NCBI GenBank assembly: GCA_039105265.1
Contig: JAPFFF010000013.1
Span: forward strand, 2,170,001 to 2,234,000
Direction of reading: 5' to 3'
Length of the DNA stretch: 64,000 nt
Source of the DNA: Tritrichomonas musculus
Taxonomy: Eukaryota; Parabasalia; Tritrichomonadida; Tritrichomonadidae
Part shown: positions 1-10,031 of the stretch, one piece after another
Position numbering within the stretch: position 1 is the stretch's first letter
Layout: every line of letters starts with the position of its first letter
The notes under the pieces: model-generated
What the model saw: the letters and a program-made list of their open reading frames with translations, nothing else
What the model was told of the DNA's origin: nothing
The model's database searches: none
Program-made: the position numbers and the translations under genes

Positions 1-230
1 AATTTAATTATATTTTTTTTTAAAAAAAAAAAGAATATTTTAATGTCATTTAAAAATACCATAATTAAATAGTATTTATCAATAAAATAATTTGATATCA
101 TTTATAAATAAAATTATTAAATGATATTTTAATTCATGTCATTTAATGAAATTTCAAATTTAATTTTTGAATGAAATATAAAATTTAATTCTTGAATGAA
201 ATTTAAAATTTAATTTTTGAATGATATTGA

Positions 231-476
231 ATGATATTGCAAGAAGAAATTCAAGATAAAGACTCAAATATTAGTAAATTACAAAATGAAAATGATCAAT
301 TAAATCAAGATAACCAAAAATTACAAGAAGAAATTCCAGATAAAGATTCAAATATTAGTAAATTGAAAAAAGAAATTGATCAATTAAACCAAAATAATGA
401 AAAAATTTCGTTTGGTTTCATGCAACATATAAAGATAAAACTTAATTGTGTCAAATATACAACTAAAATTAGCTAG
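231..476 (+). CDS. coiled-coil protein fragment, chimeric 3' end
   Basis: This short open frame of 81 residues has an almost perfect internal duplication: a roughly 28-residue unit with the core KDSNISKL..E.DQLNQ..QK occurs twice, at about residues 4-31 and 32-58. It is rich in Glu, Asn, Gln, Lys and Leu, as in the long coiled-coil proteins common in trichomonads. No catalytic motif is visible. From about base 401 onward the frame is read antisense through a copied piece of another gene (see the repeat at 401-563), so the last 25 or so residues are not native to this family. It is probably a relic of a longer coiled-coil gene, cut by a rearrangement, rather than a working gene. The sequence upstream, 1-230, is AT-rich with no gene seen. 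Confidence 0.35.
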   Translation: MILQEEIQDKDSNISKLQNENDQLNQDNQKLQEEIPDKDSNISKLKKEIDQLNQNNEKISFGFMQHIKIKLNCVKYTTKIS

Positions 477-563
477 TTAAAATAACTACGAAAAGGACAC
501 TTCATGCGTATAAGATAATATAAATTAAAAAGGGAAGATAAGTTAAATAATTTCATCAATTGA
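401..563 (-). repeat. inverted copy of the 5' end of the cyclase-like gene
   Basis: Read on the minus strand, these 163 bases match 10257-10419, the start codon region and first 52 or so codons of the cyclase-like membrane protein gene. I count about 6 differences and no gaps by eye. The copy starts a few bases before the ATG and stops abruptly inside the first extracellular loop. One of the differences creates a stop in the copied frame, so the copy does not encode a working N-terminus. It abuts the coiled-coil fragment directly. Confidence 0.88.
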
Positions 564-608
564 TAATAATTATTTATAATTTTGTTTTATAGAAAATTTT
601 ATTTTTAT

Positions 609-2342
609 TTATTTCAAAATTCCATATATTTCAATTCTTTTTAGGCAAAGATGATAATTACCTGACGTATTTATCCCTTTTAATTTTATTTTTAAAAATC
701 GATAATAGCCATCTGGCGGATCATCAAACCAACTTTTACAATATGAATTTGGACTTGGCATCCATTTATCAACATCATTAAAATTACCAATTAATGTCCA
801 TGTGTAACCATACTCGCTTCCCTCAATTGTAAAGTTTTTAATTGAATTTCCATTTTCAGAATGATTAATAATCTGGATTGCTTTGAAACGAAATGAACGA
901 TTCTTAAAATCAATTAACAAATAAGAATCACTTGTATTTTGTGATTTATAGTCACGATCATTTTTATTATCACATATTTCATATAGAACATCTTCATATC
1001 CTTTTTCTGGATTACCTGTTATTTCAAATATTTTGTTTTTAAATGGATTTCCTATTTTTTTTAAACAATAATCAAATAAACCATCAAAATATGATTTTTG
1101 TTTGTCAAATTCAAAAGTAATTGGAAGACTTTCTCTGAAAAGAATCAAATCACTTAGTGATCTGACATTGTCTTTTAATAAGTTTTTTGACAAATAAATT
1201 TCTGTATTCAATGAACTTTTACTATCATTTATTTTTTGTGATAACTGACTTTTGAAATCTTTTAATTCCGATTTTATACTATTGTTATTGCTGTTATTTT
1301 GCATTAATTGATCTTTTATGCTGTCTAAACTTGATATCAAACTGCTATTGTTGCTGTTAATTTTTTGTGATAACTGACTTTTGAAATCTTTTAATTCCGA
1401 TTTTATACTATTGTTATTGCTGTTATTTTGCATTAGTTGATCTTTGATGTTTTTGATTTCTGATTTAAGTGAAATACTATTATTTTTGAAATTTGGCGAT
1501 GTCGATAACAACTCTATTTTTATTTCATTAATTTCATTAACAAGTGAATTAGATTTGTTTTCAATATTTTTATTACATTCGTTAAATTTTTCATTAATAA
1601 TGTTTTTATTTAATTCTGATTTTTCATCAATATTTTTATGTACTGAATTAATTCTTTCATCAACTTTACCATATATACCATCAATATTTTTATGAATTGA
1701 ATTAATTCTTTCATTAATTTTGTTATATGTACAATCAATATTTTTATGAACATTGTCAATTTGTTTTTCAACTTGGTAATTAATCGATTTTATGATTGAA
1801 TTACTTTGATTTTTACTTTCTTGTACAAATTGATTAAATAAATTTGAAAATTCTAATTTAATCAAATTAAAAATTTCACCATTCTTTTTGGAAATTGATC
1901 GTATTTCATTTTTTATTTCATCAAACATAATTGATGCTTGATTATGTTCATTTTCTATTAAATCAATGAAATAATGTTTTGGTATATTAAGCATTGATTC
2001 TTGAAAATTTGGACATTTCGTTATTTTTAACAAATCTTTGCGTTTTAGCTTTTTGATATCGATTAATGTTAAAAGTATATTAAAATCATCGTTATACTTT
2101 AATTCGTTAAAAATAAAAGAAATCAAGTTTTCATAATTAATTGGAATTTCATTTTCTTGTTTGAGTGCATATTCAAGTATTCTATGATGTTGCGCTAAAT
2201 TCATTTTTGAAATTAATTCTTGAAATTTTAACATTTCATTATAATGAGTTCCTAAGAAAAATTCATCAGATGAATTATCTTTGCCCTTTAAATTAATAAT
2301 ATTTTCTATGGCCATTCTAACTTCATTTATATTCTCACTCAT
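609..2342 (-). CDS. coiled-coil protein with C-terminal discoidin (F5/8 type C-like) domain
   Basis: The protein has 577 residues and an ATG start at 2342. Residues 1-140 form a helical N-terminal domain that I do not recognise for certain; its length and look fit the BACK-like helices found before discoidin domains in trichomonad proteins. Residues 140-395 are a long coiled coil with degenerate units of the type INSVHKNID, followed by an exact-looking 43-residue tandem duplication around KSELKDFKSQLSQKIN. Residues 405-577 form a discoidin-like beta sandwich: it has YLLIDFKNRSFRFKAIQI, a SEYGYTWTLIG strand and a closing IKLKGINTSG....IEIYGIL, which is the pattern of F5/8C domains. There is no signal peptide or membrane segment, so it is probably intracellular. 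The same domain ends the kinase at 15631-17361. The ligand is unknown. Confidence 0.72.
   Translation of the reverse strand: MSENINEVRMAIENIINLKGKDNSSDEFFLGTHYNEMLKFQELISKMNLAQHHRILEYALKQENEIPINYENLISFIFNELKYNDDFNILLTLIDIKKLKRKDLLKITKCPNFQESMLNIPKHYFIDLIENEHNQASIMFDEIKNEIRSISKKNGEIFNLIKLEFSNLFNQFVQESKNQSNSIIKSINYQVEKQIDNVHKNIDCTYNKINERINSIHKNIDGIYGKVDERINSVHKNIDEKSELNKNIINEKFNECNKNIENKSNSLVNEINEIKIELLSTSPNFKNNSISLKSEIKNIKDQLMQNNSNNNSIKSELKDFKSQLSQKINSNNSSLISSLDSIKDQLMQNNSNNNSIKSELKDFKSQLSQKINDSKSSLNTEIYLSKNLLKDNVRSLSDLILFRESLPITFEFDKQKSYFDGLFDYCLKKIGNPFKNKIFEITGNPEKGYEDVLYEICDNKNDRDYKSQNTSDSYLLIDFKNRSFRFKAIQIINHSENGNSIKNFTIEGSEYGYTWTLIGNFNDVDKWMPSPNSYCKSWFDDPPDGYYRFLKIKLKGINTSGNYHLCLKRIEIYGILK
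1232..1448. repeat. 129-bp tandem duplication inside the coiled-coil gene
   Basis: The 88 bases from 1232 recur at 1361 with one mismatch over the first 80 or so bases, giving a 129-bp (43-codon) period. The period is a multiple of three, so the coiled coil was lengthened in frame. The near identity indicates a recent duplication. Confidence 0.8.
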
Positions 2343-2529
2343 TGAAAATATATGATATGAATTTTAAAAGCTAAAAAATTTCTATCAAAAAGTTAATATA
2401 AATTTTTTTTTTCCCCATAAATTTTCCACTTAAGGAAAGTCTGATTTTGTAATGGAAAAATCCACTTTTTGTATGGAAAATGTAACCATCAAAATTCATT
2501 TTAAATTGAAACAGACTTTTGTCAATATG

Positions 2530-2760
2530 CTTCTTTCACTTTTTATTTGAGTTCACAGAAGAAGGGTTTTCGAATTGTGACAATAATGAGCATCCTTTGA
2601 ATGAGTCTTCTCCAGTTTCATTTACATATGAAGGAATCGTGATTTCTGTTAATTATGAACAAAAACTGAATGCATCGTTCATTCTGTTATACAGTTACAA
2701 CAGAAGTGATTGTGACCAAAATATCCAACTACAGTTACAAAAGAAGGGATTGTGATATCT
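2530..2760 (-). pseudogene. decayed BspA-like LRR fragment
   Basis: Read on the minus strand, this stretch has several copies of the LRR coding pattern (ITIPS.VT, followed by AF..C-like remains), but the frame is broken repeatedly by stops and shifts. No open frame longer than a few repeats survives on that strand. It is the edge of the decayed LRR/kinase neighbourhood to its right. The plus-strand open frame across it is only an antisense shadow. Confidence 0.5.
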
Positions 2761-3210
2761 AGGCTTTTACTCCATTATTTAGGTACCAAAAATTTATGTA
2801 AATTAAAATTAATTTATTTTGTCATATTAAAATAAATCCATTTAGAAGAATTCAGTATTTAATCAAGAATTTTCCATTTCAAAATACATTAACAAGCATT
2901 TCTATGATGTCTTTTATGGTTTAAATTAAAAGTTTTTTACCGATTCCTTCTTTAATAAAAATATCGATCTCTTTTTCTGTATTATTATTTTTAATTGAAT
3001 GCATAATATTCGTCAAATGAAGTTGATTATGGAATTTTAATTATAATTTCATAATATCTTGAAAAAGCAAAAAAAAATATGTTTTATTCTGAGAATAAGT
3101 TTTTATTATAATATGATTCATTAAAATGTCAACCTTTTGAGTAACAATTCATCATTAACATTTTCCCCAACACCAGTAATAAATGTGAATCGAAGAATGT
3201 GAAGAGACAT
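2761..3210. other. AT-rich intergenic stretch
   Basis: I see no gene here. The sequence is AT-rich with short homopolymer runs and no recognisable promoter or RNA gene. Confidence 0.5.
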
Positions 3211-4802
3211 TTAATCAAAATCAATACGCCTTTGGTATTCATGAAGTTGTTCCAAATCCGTTTTCATTCCAAATTCTTCAAGTGCATATTTGTCATTCTT
3301 AAGGATATTTACAATTTCTTCAAAAGTAGGACGATCCTCTGGATTTTGCTGCCAGCATCTTTGAATTAGCTCCCAATAATGATTTGGTATTTTTTCTCGC
3401 TTTTTTAGTCTTTTACCATTTCTAATTTTTATTAAATAATGTTGACTTGAATTTACACGTTTTAAATCATCAAAAATAACTTCATTGGTAAACATGGAGT
3501 ACAGAAGAATTGCATATGAATATACATCAACAGGAAATCCATATGGATCATATCCATCTATAAAAGTTTCAGGAGCAGCATAATAAGGCGCACCAACATT
3601 ATATTCCAATTTGGATTGATTTGTGAGAAATTTAGTTAAGATAAAAGTTTTATTTTTGGGTTCAAAGTTTTCATCCAAATAAATATTCTAGAGTTTCAAA
3701 TCACGATGAATCACATTCATTTTGTGAAGACGTTTCATAATCGCTGCAACACCAAAGATGATTTTACTTCGAATTGTTGGATTCATTTTGTCATCAACTC
3801 CCTTTTCACTATTCAGATATTTGGTTATGATTTTAGAAACATTATTGTCTACATTGTGTTCAGAAAATGTAATGTAACAAGTGACATCACATTTTTTTTC
3901 TTTCTGTCGAGTTTCAGCAGATGATTCTTCTTCTTCTGATGATGATGACTTATCCTCTTCTGATAATGGAAAACTGAAACTACATATATTAATGAGACCA
4001 GGAATTCTCGAAATAGCAATTTTTTTTAATAAAATCGTGATATTTTTTAATACATATTTTTTCATATTCGTCTAGAACAAACTCTATACGATGAACAATA
4101 ATCAACTTTTTTAATTAAATCTGAAATATCGTAATTATCAATATTTGCAAATGGCTCCATTTTGGTAAGTTCAGAGTTTGGTGCCTTTAATGAGCACTCA
4201 TTAAATGCAAATGCGCCAATATTTGTAATTGATGATGGAATTGATAATGTAACTCTTGATGAGCAACCAAAAAATGCAATGAATCCAATTTTTGTTACTG
4301 AAGGTGGAATTGTTATTTCTGTCAAAGAAGTGCATTTATAAAAAAGACAGTTTCAAATTGAATTCACAGATGAAGGAATTGAAATTTGAGCTAGTGAAGA
4401 ACATTTGGCAAAGGCAAAATTTCCAATATAAGTTACAGATGAAGGAATTGAAATCTGAGTTAATGAAGAACATTCAAAAAATGCCCAATCTTCAATATAA
4501 GTTACAGATGAAGGAATTATAAATTGACATAAAGAAGAGCATCCAAAAAATGCACTGTTTCCAATCTTATTTTCTGATGAAGGAATTTTGATATTAGTTA
4601 ATGATGAACAATAACTAAATGCAAAGTTTTCAATTGAAATTACAGATGATGGTATTACAATATTGACTAAAGACGAACATCCCCGAAATACATTGCTTTT
4701 AATCGTTGTTATTTATGAAGAAATCAAGATTGTAGTTAATGAAGAGCATTCAGAAAACGCATAATTTCCAATCCATGTTACAGATGAAGGAATCACAATT
4801 TT
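3211..4802 (-). pseudogene. broken BspA-LRR plus protein kinase gene
   Basis: On the minus strand from about 4802 down, roughly nine 23-residue BspA-type LRR units (IPSSVT.IG..AF..CSSL) lead into a protein kinase domain. The kinase keeps HRDLKL, an APE-like PYYAAPETF and the C-lobe block RCWQQNPEDRPTFEEIV, and ends with the tail EEFGMKTDLEQLHEYQ, shared with the intact LRR-kinase at 20019-22355. The gene is broken: a TAG interrupts the catalytic loop at 3688-3690, at least two more in-frame stops lie in the LRR part, and the LRR and kinase parts are in different frames near 4070. The DFG motif is also replaced (TKF). This is a host pseudogene of the same architecture as 20019-22355. Confidence 0.8.
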
Positions 4803-4807
4803 AGTTA

Positions 4808-5746
4808 ATGAGATATTCAATCAGATATTCTACATTTGAAGGTTGTTCATCATTGGAACAAATCACAATTCCTTCTTCTGTAACTTCAATTGGAAATTGT
4901 GCATTCAGTGGTATAAAATCATTGGTAATTAATGGTAATATGCAAAATATTTTAGACTGCATGTTCAGTGGATGTTCATCATTGAAACAAATCACAGTTC
5001 CTTCATCAGTAACTTCGATTGGAAGGAATGCATTCAGTAGATGCACATCATTGACAGAAATCACAATTTCTTCTTCTGTAACTTCAATTGGAAAAGGTGC
5101 ATTCAGTGATATAAGTGAATTAGTAATTTAAGGTAGTATACAAAATATATTAGACAACATGTTCAGTGAATGCTTATCATTGACACAAATCACAATTCCT
5201 TCATCAGTAACTTCAATTGGAGGAAAGGCTTTCTGTGAATGTTCATCATTGACAGAAGTTATAATTCCATCATCGGTAACTTCAATTGAAAGGAATGCAT
5301 TCATAAGATGTTTATCGTTGACAGAAATCACAATTCCTTCTTCTCTAACTGTAATTGGAGATTTTGCATTCTGTGAATGTCCATCATTGACAGAAATCAC
5401 AATTCCTTCCTCTGTTACTGTAATTGGAGATTTTGCATTCTGTGAATGTTCATCATTGACAGAAATCACAATTCCTTCTTCTGTAACCGAAATTAATTGG
5501 AAGACATTCAATTAATTCTCATCATTGATGGAAATCATAATTCCTTCTTCTATAACTTCAATTGGAAGAGACGCATTCAAAGGATGCTCATCATTGACAC
5601 AAATCGAAATTCCTTCCTCTGTAACCAAAATTGAAAGTAATGCATTCTTTGGATGTTCATCATTTATGGAAATCACAATTCCTTCTTCTGTAACTTCAAT
5701 TGGAAAAGATGCATTTCCATCGAATTCAAAAATTACAAGAATTTGA
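4808..5746 (+). pseudogene. broken BspA-like LRR array
   Basis: One reading frame encodes about thirteen 23-residue LRR units of the BspA (Treponema pallidum LRR) type, with the consensus SSLTEITIPSSVTSIG..AF.EC. Two in-frame TAA codons, near 5129 and 5513, split it into three pieces; in both places the neighbouring repeats still align across the stop, so these look like point changes. The array starts immediately beside the minus-strand LRR relic, head to head. There is no signal peptide, membrane anchor or kinase domain in this piece. BspA-like proteins are a huge trichomonad family, some on the cell surface. This copy looks dead. Confidence 0.75.
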
Positions 5747-5749
5747 TTT

Positions 5750-6130
5750 ATTAAAATTTTATATTTTTCATTTAAATATTATTTAAAAACTTCTAACTAT
5801 ACATACTTGTACTAATGAAATTTTTATTCCATGTTATGATTCAAAACAAATTGTTAGAACAAAAACTCGATTTTAAACGTAAAAAGCTTTTATTTATCTA
5901 ATAATTTTGTGTATTTGCATTTATATATATTAATCATTCAAGTGATAATTTAACAAATCAATCTTGATTTTTTTTTGGATTCTTCAAATTTTTTACTTAA
6001 AAGAAAAAAATTTATTTATGGAAATTTGAATAGAGAGAATAATAAAAATTAAAGAAGAACATATTTTTTTTAAGAAAAAAATTTTTTAGCTAAAAAAATT
6101 GCTTTCTATCAGAGTAGTGCTGATGAATAA
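5750..6130. other. AT-rich stretch without a gene
   Basis: This is AT-rich sequence with homopolymer runs between two decayed gene regions. I see no coding pattern, promoter or RNA gene. Confidence 0.5.
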
Positions 6131-6214
6131 TCAACTTTTTGTAAAATGCGTTAAAAGGTTAATAATTTGCTGATTTCCTTTTTCGGTTGCAATAGTTAAT
6201 GCAGTATAGTAAAA
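6131..6214 (-). pseudogene. isolated ankyrin-repeat unit (last unit of the 8224-6131 gene)
   Basis: On the minus strand a 27-residue piece reads YYTALTIATEKGNQQIINLL and a short tail, then stops. This is one ankyrin repeat (TALxxAxxxGNxxIxxLL). It is preceded, in gene direction, by an AT-rich spacer and by the 13-mer TTCATTATTTTTT directly before the repeat. It looks like the final repeat of the DUF3447/ankyrin gene upstream, separated from it by a non-coding spacer. It could be an exon or a relic. Confidence 0.5.
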
Positions 6215-6414
6215 AATAATGAAGAACTGTTGAATGAAAGATTTAAATCTCAAAATTTTATTCAAAAAACAAGATTTGAAATTTGATTTATAAAGATTAA
6301 ACTAGAAATTCCATTGAAATGTTAAAATTCAATAAGTAGATAAAAAATTTTGTTTTGAATGAGATTAAAAATAATTTGTTTTTTGCAATATGATAAACAA
6401 TTAAATATAAAATG

Positions 6415-6600
6415 TCATCCAAAAAAAGTTTTTCTAAATTGTATTTGAAACTTATTTTTTATAATTTTACATTGTATATTCACATCAGTATTTTTATTGG
6501 ATAGTAAAAGTCGAACTATTTCTGCATTGTTTTTCTCAACTGCAATAATTAAAGCTGTTTTATAAAACAAAAAATAATGAATTTTATTTAAAAAATGCAT
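6415..6600 (-). pseudogene. isolated ankyrin-repeat unit (middle unit)
   Basis: On the minus strand one ankyrin repeat is clear: KTALIIAVEKNNAEIVRLLL, followed by SNKNTDVN. As with the unit at 6131-6214, the 13-mer TTCATTATTTTTT sits just before the repeat (6569-6581). AT-rich spacers of about 200 and 450 bases separate it from its neighbours. I find no standard trichomonad intron signals (GTAYGT at the donor, ACTAACACACAG at the acceptor) at the edges. Confidence 0.5.
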
Positions 6601-6616
6601 TAAGTATGAATTATAT

Positions 6617-6662
6617 TTAAAATCAAATTGTTTTAATTATATTTAAAACAATTTGATTTTAA
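6617..6662. repeat. perfect 20-bp hairpin in an ankyrin spacer
   Basis: Bases 6617-6636 and 6643-6662 are perfect inverted copies separated by a 6-base loop. The hairpin is AT-rich and lies in the spacer between two ankyrin units. It could be a fold-back element or a chance product of AT-rich slippage. Confidence 0.7.
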
Positions 6663-7036
6663 TTATATTATAAAAAATGAATGCAAATCAAATCAAAAAA
6701 CATTAATTTTGTGAACGTTATAAAATTGAAAAGATGTTTTTTAAAATTGGTATCCAATTAAAATATTTTATTTGAATGGAATTAAAATATTGAAGATTCG
6801 AATGTCATTTAAACCAAAGATTCTAACATTATTGAAATATTTGAATTCAAATACAATTGAAATAAATGAATTTTAAAATTATATTAAATTTAGGCAAGAA
6901 CGCCTTTTTCATTCAAATTGTTAAATTTGGAATTTCATTTAAATTTTTTTTAACTTGAAACATCATGAAAATGTGCCAATTTAAAACTATTGTATTAATT
7001 ATTTTGATTTATAAATTGTATTGAAAATCAAAATTT

Positions 7037-8224
7037 TCAAATGTTGATATAATTTACATCAATATTATTAAATGTCAATAAAAACTGAACAATTTCATAA
7101 TTATCGTTTAAAACAGCTCCATATAATGAACTCGTATTTATATAAAAACTATTTGCATTTTTATTCAAAAATATATTAATTGAAATATCTAGACAATTCA
7201 CATTGAAATCATCTGCTTTTGCAAGTATTTTGACCAGAAAAAGATAGTCATATAAACAAAGTTGGTAAAAAAATGTGTTGTTTATATGATTTATATCGAT
7301 ATAATTAAAATTATAATAACGTAATCCAAGTTCAAAACTGTTTTCATGTATTGGTGTATCAATAAATTTTGCCATGCTTGAGTGACTTCTTATTAATTCC
7401 ATGCTAACATTAGAGAAACTCGTAGAAAAATCTTTTTCTTTTAATAACTGAATTAATTCAACACTATTACAATGAACAGCACAATCCCACATAGAACAAC
7501 ATAATGAAAATCCTTTTTGTGTTAAAAGAAATCGAATAATTTGATTGGAACCGAAAAATGCTGCGTATTTAATAAAATCAATTTTTTTTTGTAATAAAAA
7601 TGGATTTGTTTCAAAAATAGATGGCTGAATTTCATTCCAAAATTCGATATTATTTTCTTTAAAGTATTCTATGAATTTTTCAAGATTGTTGTTTCTTATT
7701 ATTGCACAGATGTATTGATCATTTTCACCAATTCTCCTTTTTTCATAAAAATCTTTATCAACCATTGGATTTTGATTTTCATTAACAATGAAATGCTTGA
7801 TTTCTGGATAAAAATATTGAGTATAATATTTTTTTGAATATTCCTTATCTTGAATTTTTAGAAAAATTGTTTCATCTATAATTAATAAGTTGTGTTCGAT
7901 TAAAAATAGCAATGCTCTTTTATTACTCTTAAAAATATTGAATATTTCATCATTTGTAAAGTAATGCCGTATTGATTCAGAAAAAAAGTTTAGAATTTGA
8001 TCGATTTTATTGTTGAAGCTAGCCAATCTTTGGTGATAATTCGATATATTGGAAATTAAATAAAGAAATGATTTGAAAACATGTTTATCGCTTTGAATTT
8101 TATGTTTTTCTAAGAACAAGGTTATTTCATTGAAACTTTCGTCTGAATTGTCTTCATTCCCAACGTATTTTAAAACCTGATTTTGGATATTTTTCATTAT
8201 ATCAATATATTGTTGGATGTTCAT
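7037..8224 (-). CDS. DUF3447/ankyrin protein
   Basis: The protein has 395 residues from the ATG at 8224 (MNIQQYIDIMKNIQ). It belongs to the trichomonad DUF3447 family: an N-terminal helical region, a middle block with GENDQYICAIIRNN and IEYAAFFGS-like IKYAAFFGSNQIIRFLL, and a C-terminal ankyrin unit (YGAVLNDNYEIVQFLL..NNIDVN). The same family is represented by the pseudogene at 18689-19780, which aligns from the first residue. The frame ends right after the first DVN of the ankyrin part, where family members normally continue with more repeats. Two such repeats follow downstream beyond spacers (6415-6600, 6131-6214), so this protein is either truncated or one exon of a longer gene. It is cytoplasmic by look; the partner is unknown. 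Confidence 0.7.
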   Translation of the reverse strand: MNIQQYIDIMKNIQNQVLKYVGNEDNSDESFNEITLFLEKHKIQSDKHVFKSFLYLISNISNYHQRLASFNNKIDQILNFFSESIRHYFTNDEIFNIFKSNKRALLFLIEHNLLIIDETIFLKIQDKEYSKKYYTQYFYPEIKHFIVNENQNPMVDKDFYEKRRIGENDQYICAIIRNNNLEKFIEYFKENNIEFWNEIQPSIFETNPFLLQKKIDFIKYAAFFGSNQIIRFLLTQKGFSLCCSMWDCAVHCNSVELIQLLKEKDFSTSFSNVSMELIRSHSSMAKFIDTPIHENSFELGLRYYNFNYIDINHINNTFFYQLCLYDYLFLVKILAKADDFNVNCLDISINIFLNKNANSFYINTSSLYGAVLNDNYEIVQFLLTFNNIDVNYINI

Positions 8225-8278
8225 TCTGCAAAGTTCACGAAAATAATAAATCAATTTTTTTTTGGAGAATTTTTGGAA

Positions 8279-8283
<5 letters not shown>

Positions 8284-8323
<40 letters not shown>
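8284..8323 (+). repeat. uninterrupted A40 tract
   Basis: Forty consecutive A residues lie just upstream of the DUF3447/ankyrin start codon region. It is a homopolymer slippage tract or the tail of an old retroposed piece. No coding remnant of a LINE or SINE is clear beside it. Confidence 0.9.
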
Positions 8324-8324
<1 letters not shown>

Positions 8325-8532
8325 ATTGAATTATTGGAAAGAAAGCAAAATTTTTCAAAATTATTAATAACGACGATAGAAATAAAAAAGTGCCATTTTT
8401 TTAGACGATCAATTTCAACGAAACACTTATCGTTGATCGTTGACGTTGAAATAAAGAAGTTAACGTTGACAACGAGCCACCAAAAAAGTGACGCCGTTGA
8501 TCAATTTTTTCAACATTTACCATCCCTGATTC
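8324..8532. other. less AT-rich stretch with GTTGA motifs, no clear gene
   Basis: This stretch differs from its surroundings in having many GTTGA/TCAAC words (for example around 8410-8475), including a 9-bp inverted pair ATTTCAACG/CGTTGAAAT. An 84-residue open frame (8334-8588) crosses it but runs into the transposon and has no family resemblance. It may be promoter DNA or a relic of a repeat. Confidence 0.35.
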
Positions 8533-8540
8533 TTAACGAG
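8533..8540 (+). repeat. target-site duplication, left copy
   Basis: TTAACGAG directly abuts the left terminal inverted repeat of the transposon. The identical word abuts the right terminal repeat at 10032-10039. Confidence 0.85.
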
Positions 8541-10031
8541 ATAGGTGGGCCACCAATGAATTTTTATAACTTTTGCACCATTAGATAGATTACATATAAT
8601 AATAAAATAAAATATTAATTATAGTTCATAAATATTAAAGATAAAGTTTTTATGAATAATTTAAATTTTCATATTTTTTTTGTAAACTATTCAAATAGTA
8701 TAGATAAAATCTTTCAAAAATATTCGAAATAATTTTCTCAAAATTAAAAGAATTTAAAAAGATCATTCAATTTATATAAGAAAATTTCATTTATTAAGAA
8801 TAAAAATATCTATTTTAATTTTAAATTAATTGTTTAATTTAATTTTGTTTAAAGTTATATCTTGTTGATTATAATCAAAGACAAAATATAAAAAGAAATA
8901 AATGATTTTTTCTATACCTAAAATTTTGAATATAACAATTGAAGCATGCTATAAAAATTCGTTTTGAAAAAGTTAGAAATAATCAATTATTCGATTATAA
9001 TGATTTTGAAAATTTATTAGTATATGATTTATTATAATATTTTAAAATATTATTTACTGTTATATTCATGTTTATAATATTATAATAAAAATATATTATG
9101 TTTATTTCTATTTAAATTGCTATATTTATAATTTTTATTAAAACTTAGTTTTTTTTTTGAAATTTTAAAAATTCAAATAAATATAAAATAATTTTAATTT
9201 TGATTATCTTTGCTTTTTAAATTTAAAATGAAATATCTCATTTATATATATTTTTAATATATAATTCTATTATGAAATAATAATATTAATATAGATTAAT
9301 TTAATTTTAAATTAAGATATTGCTTTTTCTAAAAATCTCAAAATTTCAATAAGAGAAAAAATATAAAAAAAATTTGAAAGCTATTTTTATAAATTGAGAG
9401 AAAATTGAATAAAAAAAAGCTGATTTTAATTTTTTATGATTTTTTAATAAAGGTCCAATATTCTAGGACATATATCCAATTTTAATTTACCTTTATTTAT
9501 ACCTAATTTATTGTTTGACCGTTTATAATTTCTTACCAAGTGGCTCCAAAATTGAATCATTCCGTTAACTAATTCAACTTTTTGAATATGTTTTCCCAAC
9601 TAACCTTTATCTTTGAAGTTATGTTATAACTAACTATATCAATAAAAAGCCTGGGCGATGAAGAAACTAAATATCAAAAAAGAAAACATTCAATTTTTTT
9701 ATATACTTCTGAAAATTAAAAATACCTTTTATTTTAACTTTTTAGAGAAATCTATTAATTATTTTATATTGTTTCCAGATCATTCTTGATGTATGACATA
9801 GATAATATCATAAAATAATAGAAATATGTATTTTAATTCATTTGAACTTGTGATATTGCATATCATGTATTAAAAAAAAAGTTGATGAATATTAGTTCAA
9901 AACTTAATTTAACAACTGCATCCTATCATATATGTGTTATATAAATATATATTATGAAATTGCTGAATAATTCTTAAAATTCGAAGAAAAAAAGAACTTT
10001 TTTAAAGTCAAAAAAAAAGTGGCCCACCTAT
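8541..10031. mobile_element. 1.49-kb non-autonomous DNA transposon (hAT-like by target size)
   Basis: The ends are perfect 13-bp terminal inverted repeats: ATAGGTGGGCCAC at 8541-8553 and its reverse complement at 10019-10031. Exactly abutting them on both sides is the same 8-mer TTAACGAG (8533-8540 and 10032-10039), a target-site duplication. Both sequences are far richer in G and C than the surroundings, so chance is unlikely. An 8-bp duplication fits the hAT superfamily. The interior is AT-rich and holds no open frame of note, so the copy depends on a transposase made elsewhere. It sits about 230 bases upstream of the cyclase-like gene. Confidence 0.82.

Noticed and set aside
4292-4522. Plus-strand open frame with repeated QMKELKSELMKN
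   Set aside because: It is antisense to the minus-strand LRR relic and arises from the same repeats; not a coiled-coil gene.
5128-5511. Minus-strand open frame opposite the plus-strand LRR array
   Set aside because: It is the antisense shadow of the LRR repeats (VTEEGIVISVND pattern); LRR coding DNA leaves open antisense frames throughout.
6131-7036. Standard trichomonad introns between ankyrin units
   Set aside because: I looked for GTAYGT donors and the ACTAACACACAG acceptor and found neither; the spacers are reported as unexplained instead.
8334-8588. 84-residue open frame before and into the transposon
   Set aside because: It crosses the left end of the DNA transposon, has no family look and lies in low-complexity surroundings.
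8541-10031. Tc1/mariner assignment from TA next to the GGTGGGCCAC ends
   Set aside because: The exact 8-mer TTAACGAG abutting both 13-bp ends explains the borders better than a TA duplication.
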